DNA of 12,441 nucleotides, from NCBI GenBank assembly GCA_023434265.1, contig JAEYTA010000089.1, positions 1 through 12,441 of the forward strand, read 5' to 3'. Shown one piece after another: positions 1 to 5,293 of the stretch. The position numbers and the translations under genes are program-made. Numbering within the stretch: the stretch's first letter is position 1; every line of letters starts with the position of its first letter. The notes beneath the pieces were generated by a model that saw only the letters and a list, made by a program, of their open reading frames with translations, was not told the origin of the DNA and ran no database searches. Source of the DNA: Pseudomonadota bacterium. GTDB taxonomy: Bacteria; Pseudomonadota; Alphaproteobacteria; Caulobacterales; Caulobacteraceae.

Positions 1-1485
1 GGCCAGCGCCGCGCGCAGGGCATGGGCGCGCGCGGCCATCCGCGCCGGCTCCACCCCCGCCTCGGCGGCGGCGGCGAAGGCCAGCAGGGCGAAAGCCTGG
101 TCGTAGAGCGAGGCGGTGTCGTCCAGCGCCTCGCCCGTCCCTGACACGCGGGTGCGGTACAGGCCGTCGGGCCGGCGGTTGGTCGCCTCGAAGCGGTCCA
201 GCCCCTCCCCGACCAGCCGGCGCCAGGGGCCGTCCCAGCCGGCCTGGCCGGCGACGGCGTAGACCCAAGCCTGGCGCGCCTGCACCCGGGCCCGGCGGAA
301 GGTCGCCGCCGGCGTCCCGTCGTGGGCGATCGCCTCGCGGAAGCCGCCGTCGGCGTCGACGCCCAGGGTCGCCCACAGCGGCAGGGCCTCCAGCCGCATC
401 CAGCGGTCGAACGCCCGGGCCCGTTCGGCGAAGGAGGCCGCCCCGCCCGCCCCGCCGTGCAGGTGGCCCGGCGACAGCTCGCGCAGCCGCTCGACCAGCC
501 CCTTCACCTCCTGCGAGCGACTGAGGTGACAGACCAGAACCGCGTCGGGCTCGGCGATGATGGCCAGGTCCGACACCCCGGCGGTGGCGATGACCATGCC
601 TTCGGCCGCGCGGACCAGGTTCGCCCCGTCGCCGTCGCCGCCGACCCACAGGCCGCGGCTGGCCCCGCCGGTGGCGGCAACCGCATCCCAGGCCCCGAGG
701 TCGGACCAGCCGAAGCCGACCGGCAGCACCGACACGCGGCGGCTCTTCTCCATCACCGCATAGTCGATCGAGATGCGCGGGGCCTCGAGGAAGGCCTCGC
801 CCAGTTCGACCACGGCCTCTTCACCGGCTGGAAGCGCGGCCCGCACGGCGCCGGAAACCTCGGGCGCCAGCGCGTCCAGCTCGCCCAGCAGCACGTCGGC
901 GCGAACCGCGAAGTTGCCGCTGTTCCACAGATAGCCGGCGGCGACATAGGTCTCGGCCCGGGCCCGGTCGGGCTTTTCCACGAACCGCTTCACCGGCGAC
1001 AGGCCGGGGCCCTCGGGCTGGATGTAGCCATAGGCCGAGGACGGGTCGGTGGGCCGCACCCCGAAGGTGACGATGCGCCCCCCGGCGGCCGCGGCGGCCC
1101 CTTCCCGCGCCGCCGAACGAAAGCCCTCGGCGTCGGGGATGTGATGGTCGGAGGCGACGAACAGGGCCACGCCGGCGGGATCGCGACGGGCGATCCATTC
1201 CGCCGCCGCCGCCATCGCCGGCGCGGAGTCGCGACCGGCCGGCTCGACCAGCAGCACCGCCGACGCGCCGCCCAGTTGCTCGGCGATCGAGGCGGCGTGG
1301 TCGCGGCCCGCCACCACCAGTACCCTGCCCCCGTCCGCCGCCAGGGGCGCGACGCGGCGCACCGTCTCCTGGAACAGGGAGGACTCGCTGACCAGATCGA
1401 GGAACTGCTTGGGCCGCTCGGGCCGCGACGCCGGCCACAGCCGCGTGCCGGCCCCGCCGCACAGCACCACCGGATAGATCGCCAT
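1..1485 (-). CDS. Mannose-1-phosphate guanylyltransferase fused to an AGE-family epimerase/isomerase domain (3' end outside window)
   Basis: An open frame of 495 codons starts with ATG at 1485 and runs off the left edge without a stop. A GAGGAG ribosome-binding site lies at 1493-1498. Residues 1 to about 345 are a complete ManC-type nucleotidyltransferase: GGAGTRLWPASR (10-21) followed by PKQF (25-28), SDHH (112-115), FVEKP (168-172), WNSGNF (187-192) and a GFGWSDLGAW segment near 257-266. This domain makes GDP-mannose from mannose-1-phosphate and GTP. From about residue 357 the protein becomes an AGE (N-acylglucosamine 2-epimerase) domain: LPLWA (369-373), GVDADGGF (375-382), RRARVQARQ (397-405) and LYDQAF (460-465). 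Only about 140 residues of the usual 350-400 are visible. AGE enzymes interconvert epimers or aldose/ketose pairs, and a rhizobial phosphomannose isomerase belongs to this fold. I infer a bifunctional GDP-mannose enzyme, analogous to AlgA/XanB but with an AGE isomerase instead of a cupin. No signal peptide is seen, so it is probably cytoplasmic. Confidence 0.86.
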   Translation of the reverse strand, partial: MAIYPVVLCGGAGTRLWPASRPERPKQFLDLVSESSLFQETVRRVAPLAADGGRVLVVAGRDHAASIAEQLGGASAVLLVEPAGRDSAPAMAAAAEWIARRDPAGVALFVASDHHIPDAEGFRSAAREGAAAAAGGRIVTFGVRPTDPSSAYGYIQPEGPGLSPVKRFVEKPDRARAETYVAAGYLWNSGNFAVRADVLLGELDALAPEVSGAVRAALPAGEEAVVELGEAFLEAPRISIDYAVMEKSRRVSVLPVGFGWSDLGAWDAVAATGGASRGLWVGGDGDGANLVRAAEGMVIATAGVSDLAIIAEPDAVLVCHLSRSQEVKGLVERLRELSPGHLHGGAGGAASFAERARAFDRWMRLEALPLWATLGVDADGGFREAIAHDGTPAATFRRARVQARQAWVYAVAGQAGWDGPWRRLVGEGLDRFEATNRRPDGLYRTRVSGTGEALDDTASLYDQAFALLAFAAAAEAGVEPARMAARAHALRAALA

Positions 1486-1578
1486 GCCGTGGCTCCTCGT
1501 GAACCGCTCGCAGAACCGGACTCTACAAGCCTCGCCGTTCGCCTATGATGATTCCGTTCTCTACATCAGGACGCCGTC
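1486..1578. promoter_or_regulatory. Divergent intergenic region between the guanylyltransferase fusion and the halogenase
   Basis: These 93 bases separate two start codons facing away from each other, so both promoters or 5' leaders should lie here. The only promoter-like element I see is TATGAT at 1544-1549 on the plus strand, without a convincing -35 at the proper distance. Both genes have ribosome-binding sites: GAGGAG on the minus strand at 1493-1498, and AGGA at 1568-1571, seven bases before the halogenase ATG. The assignment as a control region rests on gene orientation. Confidence 0.35.
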
Positions 1579-3087
1579 ATGGCCGAACCCGTCCGCAACA
1601 TCCTCATCGTCGGCGGCGGGACCGCCGGCTGGATGGTCGCCGCCGCCCTGCAACGCACCCTGGGGCCGAACGCGACAGTATCGCTGGTCGAGTCCGAGGA
1701 GATCGGCATCGTCGGCGTCGGCGAGGCGACGGTGCCGCCGATCCGCGACTTCAACGCCCTGGTCGGTCTCGACGAGGCCGAGTTCATGCGCGAGACCCGG
1801 GCGACGCTGAAGGTCGCCATCGCCTTCGAGAACTGGGGTCGCCTCGGCCATCGCTATATCCATCCGTTCGGCGTGTTCGGCGCCGGCGCCACGCTGGGGG
1901 ACTTCCAGCAAACCTGGCTGGCCCTGCGCGAGAAGGACCGCGCCGGGCCGCTGGGCGACTATTCGATCTGCTGGCGCGCCGCCGAGGCCGGCAAGGTCGG
2001 GCTGCGCGACCCCCGGCCCGGTTCACCGCTGAACAGCCTGTTCACCGCCTACCATTTCGACGCCACCCTCTACGCGAAATACCTGCGCAAGGTCTGCGAG
2101 GGCCGCGGCGTCCGGCGCATCGAGGGCAAGGTGGTCGAGGTGCTGCAGCGACCCGAGGACGGCTTCGTCTCGGGCGTGAAGCTGGCCGACGACCGGGTGC
2201 TGGAAGCCGACCTGTTCATCGACTGCTCCGGCTTCCGCGGCCTGCTCATCGAGGGGGCCCTGAAGGCCGGCTATGAGGACTGGTCGCACTGGCTGCCGAT
2301 GGACCGCGCCGTCGCCGTGCCTTGCGAGAAGACCGGCCCGGTGCGGCCCTATACGAAGTCGACGGCGCACGAGGCGGGCTGGCAGTGGCGCATCGGCCTG
2401 CAGCACCGCACCGGCAACGGCCACGTCTACTGCTCGGCCTTCGTCGATGACGACCGCGCCCGGGAGACGCTGCTGGCCAATCTGGAGGGCGCGCCGCTGG
2501 CCGAGCCGCGCGTGCTGCGCTTCGTCACTGGCCGCCGCCGCAAGCTGTGGGACCGAAACGTCGTGGCGCTGGGTCTGTCCAACGGCTTTATCGAACCGCT
2601 GGAGTCGACCAGCATCCACCTCGTCCAGGCCGGCCTGTTCCGGCTGCTGCAGCATTTCCCGGACAAGGACTTCAGCCCGGTCAACATCGAGACCTACAAT
2701 CGCCGCCTCGGGCGCGAGGTCGAGCTGATCCGCGACTTCGTCATCCTGCACTACCACGCCACCCAGCGCGACGACTCGCCCTTCTGGCGGCAGGCGGCGA
2801 CGATGCGCATCCCCGACAGCCTCGCCGAGCGGGTCGAGGCCTTCCGCGATCGCGGCCTGCTCTACCAGGTCGGGGCTGACGAATACTTCAGCCAGAGCTC
2901 GTGGCTGGCGGTGATGTACGGACAGGGGATCGTCCCACGCGGGCCGAACCCCCTGTATGCGTACTCGGACCTCGACCGCGCCGCCGCCGGCCTGTCCCGT
3001 CTCGCCGAAGCCCAGCGCCGGGCGGTCGACGCCCTGCCGGCGCACGAGGACTTCCTCAAGGCCAACGGCATGTGGGCGGACGCCTAG
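1579..3087 (+). CDS. Flavin-dependent tryptophan-halogenase-like protein
   Basis: This 502-residue protein has the usual length of the tryptophan halogenase family (PrnA-like). The ATG at 1579 follows AGGA by seven bases. The FAD-binding GGGTAGW is at residues 12-18 and GEATVPP at 48-54. A lysine in TLKVAIAFENW (K78) lines up with the PrnA lysine that guides hypohalous acid, and PLEST at 340-344 supplies the conserved glutamate (E342). The hallmark WxWxIP motif is altered: residues 268-273 read WQWRIG, with glycine in place of proline. The C-terminal third has FVILHYHAT and RDDSPFW, typical of the branch found beside TonB-dependent receptors. Family members use reduced FAD from a partner reductase, O2 and halide to halogenate indoles or other electron-rich compounds. 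BrvH from Brevundimonas is a characterised member of this general group, and its native substrate is unknown. No flavin reductase gene is visible here. The substrate cannot be read from the sequence. Confidence 0.92.
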   Translation: MAEPVRNILIVGGGTAGWMVAAALQRTLGPNATVSLVESEEIGIVGVGEATVPPIRDFNALVGLDEAEFMRETRATLKVAIAFENWGRLGHRYIHPFGVFGAGATLGDFQQTWLALREKDRAGPLGDYSICWRAAEAGKVGLRDPRPGSPLNSLFTAYHFDATLYAKYLRKVCEGRGVRRIEGKVVEVLQRPEDGFVSGVKLADDRVLEADLFIDCSGFRGLLIEGALKAGYEDWSHWLPMDRAVAVPCEKTGPVRPYTKSTAHEAGWQWRIGLQHRTGNGHVYCSAFVDDDRARETLLANLEGAPLAEPRVLRFVTGRRRKLWDRNVVALGLSNGFIEPLESTSIHLVQAGLFRLLQHFPDKDFSPVNIETYNRRLGREVELIRDFVILHYHATQRDDSPFWRQAATMRIPDSLAERVEAFRDRGLLYQVGADEYFSQSSWLAVMYGQGIVPRGPNPLYAYSDLDRAAAGLSRLAEAQRRAVDALPAHEDFLKANGMWADA

Positions 3088-3088
3088 G

Positions 3089-3703
3089 TCAGGAAATGGG
3101 CTCGGCCGTCGACGGCGCGACCACCACCACCACGGGCGGCGGCGCAGCGATCGGGTCGGGCGCGGCCGGGGCGCCTGTCCAGGCCGCCGCCGGGTTCAAC
3201 GCCGCGGTGGCCTCGAGGAAGGTCCCGGGCTTCATCGAGGGCTCGTCCGCCGTCTGCAGGCCCGCCAGTCGGGCCAGATCGGCGACGAAGCTGATGCAAT
3301 TGCGCCGGCGCAGGTCGTAGACCGAGCCCTCCGGCCCGTTCCACCAGTCGGCGCGCGCCCGCACGGCCCGGTAGACGGCGTCGTCGACGACCAGCGTCAG
3401 ATAGGGCTGACCCTCGCCGACGTAGCGGGGGTCCGGCTCCAGCACCGCGCCGGTCCCGCGCGTGAACAGCAGGTGCGGCCCGGGATTCTTCGCCGTGAAT
3501 CCCGCCGCCCAGTCCACCACCTCGCCGGTGTCGTCCAGGGCGCCGGTGGCGTGCACGAAGGCGTGCGGGAACAGCAGATCGCCGCCGCGGATGCGCGCGC
3601 CGGGGTGGGCGTAGAAGGTCAGGGTCACCGCCGCCCAGGCCGGGCCGGCGGTCAGGGCCAGCAGCAGGGCGGCGATCAGGCTTCGGATCAGGCGACGGCG
3701 CAT
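3089..3703 (-). CDS. Small exported protein with an Asn-Cys motif, possible NlpC/P60- or papain-like fold; function unknown
   Basis: I do not recognise a named family for this 204-residue protein. The start at 3703 is supported by GGGGAG just upstream on the minus strand and by a clear signal peptide: two-three arginines, a hydrophobic core (residues 8-19) and a PAWA-A cleavage site after about residue 24. The mature part has a conserved-looking histidine in FPHAFVH (H47) and, later, a cysteine in RRRNCISFVADLARLAGL (C136). His before Cys is the order in circularly permuted NlpC/P60-like hydrolases such as the YiiX/LRAT group, so a secreted thiol hydrolase or amidase is possible but unproven. 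The last 40 residues are rich in Pro, Ala and Val and look unstructured. C136 is the only cysteine, so it is not part of a disulfide within the protein. The gene is convergent with the halogenase with one base between stop codons. It could be co-transcribed weakly with the transporter to its right, but a hairpin terminator lies between them. Confidence 0.78.
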   Translation of the reverse strand: MRRRLIRSLIAALLLALTAGPAWAAVTLTFYAHPGARIRGGDLLFPHAFVHATGALDDTGEVVDWAAGFTAKNPGPHLLFTRGTGAVLEPDPRYVGEGQPYLTLVVDDAVYRAVRARADWWNGPEGSVYDLRRRNCISFVADLARLAGLQTADEPSMKPGTFLEATAALNPAAAWTGAPAAPDPIAAPPPVVVVVAPSTAEPIS

Positions 3704-3755
3704 GCGGCTCCCCGGCGACGCCCGCAGTCTGGGACGCCCCGCCTCGAACGCGCAA

Positions 3756-3782
3756 GGGCCGTCGGGGATGCCCCGACGGCCC
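3756..3782 (-). terminator. Rho-independent-like hairpin downstream of the FHS transporter
   Basis: A perfect 12-bp inverted repeat, GGGCCGTCGGGG (3756-3767) and CCCCGACGGCCC (3771-3782), has a 3-nt loop. It sits 23 bases past the transporter stop codon on the minus strand, where the stem is followed by TTGCG. The T tract is very short, as is common in G+C-rich genomes. It also lies in the leader region of the small exported protein at 3089-3703, whose start is 52 bases further on, so termination here would leave little room for that gene's promoter. Confidence 0.72.
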
Positions 3783-3805
3783 TGCGATCCCCGGCGACCG
3801 GAGGA

Positions 3806-5107
3806 TCAGTGCGAGGTGGGCGAAGCCACCACGTCGCCCTCGCGCGCCTTCGACCGCGCCGAGGCCACGGCGAACACCGTCAGCAGGGCATAGCCGACCA
3901 GCGGCACGTAGAAGGCCGGGTTGAACACCGCCGCGACGTCGTCGACCAGCAGGCCGGCGATCGGAGGCAGCACGGCGCCGCCGACGATGGCCGTGCACAG
4001 CAGGCCCGAGGTGGCCGAGGCCGGCGCGCCCGAGCGCTCCAGCGTCAGGGTGAAGATCGTCGGGAACATGATCGAGTTGAAGAAGCCGACCGCGATCGCC
4101 GCATAGGCCGCCGTCTCGCCGGTCGTCTGGGTCACCACCAGGCAGAGCGCGGCGGCGATGGCGGTGTTGACGGTCAGCAGCACGCCGGCGCGGACGCGGG
4201 TGAGCAGCAGCGCGCCGAGGAAGCGGCCGACCATGGCGCCGCCCCAGTAGAAGCTGACCATCCGGCCGGCGTCGGCCTCGGGGATGTTCAGGATGGTCGG
4301 GCTGTGCAGGAAGTTGGTCAGCAGGCCGCCGATGGTCACTTCCGAGCCGACGTAGATGAAGATGGCGAAAGCGCCGAACAGGGCCCAGGGCGAGCTGAAC
4401 GCCTTGAACAGCGAGCCGATGCCGCCGCTTTCCTCGGCCCCGGCGGCGGCCGCGTTGATCTTCTTCCGCGCCGTGAAGATGAAGAAGGCCACGACCGCGA
4501 AGAAGCCGCCCAGCGCCAGGAAGGCGAAGTCGATGCTGCGCAGCGACTCATCGCGCGTCGCCGCGGTGACCACCGCCCCGGCGGCGAACACCCCGCCGGT
4601 CAGCAGCACCGTCGAGCCGAGGTACGGTCCGACCGTGGTGCCCAGCGAGTTGAAGAACTGGGAGAAGTTCAGCCGCGCGTGCGAGCTCTTGCGCGAGCCC
4701 AGCGCGGCGACCAGCGGGTTGGCCGCCACCTGCAGCAGGGTCACGCCCGAGGCGATGACGAACAGGGCGATCAGCACGCCCGGATACCAGTCGACGATGG
4801 TCGCCACCGGCACGATCAGGCAGCCCAGCACCATCACCGCCAGCGCCGAGATGATCGAGCGGCTGTAGCCCAGCTTGCCGAGCACCGCCGCCGCCGGCAC
4901 CGACACCACCGCATAGGCGATGAACCACGCCGAAGCGGTCAGCATGGCCTCGGCCGTCGACAGGTCGAACACCTTGCGCACCGCCGCGATCAGCGGGTCG
5001 ATCAGCGAGGTGGCGAAGCCCCAGGCGAAGAACAGGGTGGTCACATAGGCGAAGGCCAGGCCCGTGCCCTGGGCTCGCGACGGTGTCGCGCTCGTCGTGT
5101 CGGTCAT
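3806..5107 (-). CDS. FHS-family (GluP-like) major facilitator sugar transporter
   Basis: This 433-residue polytopic inner-membrane protein has about twelve hydrophobic segments. It resembles the glucose/galactose transporter GluP of the fucose:H+ symporter (FHS) family. Signatures: the first helix FFAWGFATSLID, whose aspartate (about D37) matches the proton-coupling Asp of FHS proteins; LLQVAANPLVAALGSRKSSHARL; FNSLGTTVGPYLG; YWGGAMVGRFLGALLL; and FFNSIMFPTIFTL. Glutamine in LLQVAANP occupies the place where E. coli FucP has a functional glutamate, which favours the GluP/hexose side over fucose. I choose the ATG at 5107 over the in-frame one at 5119, because GGGGAG sits five bases before it and the earlier ATG has no Shine-Dalgarno. 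The gene follows the TonB-dependent receptor in the same direction, separated by 186 bases and a terminator hairpin. Likely role: proton-driven uptake of glucose released from maltodextrin. Maltose as substrate is possible but would be atypical for the family. Confidence 0.92.
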   Translation of the reverse strand: MTDTTSATPSRAQGTGLAFAYVTTLFFAWGFATSLIDPLIAAVRKVFDLSTAEAMLTASAWFIAYAVVSVPAAAVLGKLGYSRSIISALAVMVLGCLIVPVATIVDWYPGVLIALFVIASGVTLLQVAANPLVAALGSRKSSHARLNFSQFFNSLGTTVGPYLGSTVLLTGGVFAAGAVVTAATRDESLRSIDFAFLALGGFFAVVAFFIFTARKKINAAAAGAEESGGIGSLFKAFSSPWALFGAFAIFIYVGSEVTIGGLLTNFLHSPTILNIPEADAGRMVSFYWGGAMVGRFLGALLLTRVRAGVLLTVNTAIAAALCLVVTQTTGETAAYAAIAVGFFNSIMFPTIFTLTLERSGAPASATSGLLCTAIVGGAVLPPIAGLLVDDVAAVFNPAFYVPLVGYALLTVFAVASARSKAREGDVVASPTSH

Positions 5108-5238
5108 CTCACTCCCCATGGCCGGCGTCCCACGCGCGCGGCCGTTCCGCCCTTGGTTTCATCCGGGGGCGCGCCCGTCCAGCGCTTTGACGGAAATCGT
5201 AACCAAAAGTGGCCGGTTCCCGTCCCCGGACGCGGCAA
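5108..5238 (-). promoter_or_regulatory. Leader/putative promoter region of the transporter gene
   Basis: A terminator hairpin separates the receptor from the transporter, so the transporter probably has its own promoter in these 131 bases. I cannot pick a convincing -35/-10 pair. On the plus strand an inverted pair of boxes, TTGGTTTC (5153-5160) and GTAACCAA (5199-5206), matches at 7 of 8 positions with centres 46 bases apart. A CAAAGCGCTGG element with the central CG typical of LacI-family operators lies at about 5179-5189 (minus-strand reading). None of these is more than suggestive. Confidence 0.28.
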
Positions 5239-5266
5239 GGGCCGCTCCGGTCTCCCGGAGCGGCCC
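5239..5266 (-). terminator. Rho-independent-like hairpin downstream of the TonB-dependent receptor
   Basis: A perfect 12-bp inverted repeat, GGGCCGCTCCGG (5239-5250) and CCGGAGCGGCCC (5255-5266), has a 4-nt loop. It lies 27 bases beyond the receptor stop codon; read on the minus strand, the stem is followed by TTGCCG. It has the same build as the hairpin after the transporter: a G+C-rich stem ending in GGCCC followed by TTGC. It should end or attenuate receptor transcription before the transporter gene. Confidence 0.75.
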
Positions 5267-5293
5267 CCTGTCGCGTCCGACCGGTTGGGACGG

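Noticed and set aside
322..1548. A plus-strand open frame of 408 codons over the guanylyltransferase fusion
   Set aside because: The product is Arg/Gly/Pro/Ala-rich with no motif, while the opposite strand encodes two recognisable enzyme domains without interruption.
2023..3045. A minus-strand open frame of 340 codons over the halogenase
   Set aside because: It lies wholly antisense to conserved halogenase motifs and has no domain of its own.
3123..3204. Pro/Val-rich tail of the exported protein as a repeat or membrane anchor
   Set aside because: The run is too short and too interrupted by prolines for a transmembrane helix, and no repeat unit is evident.
5108..5119. Upstream in-frame ATG for the transporter at 5119
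   Set aside because: No Shine-Dalgarno precedes it, while GGGGAG sits just before the ATG at 5107.
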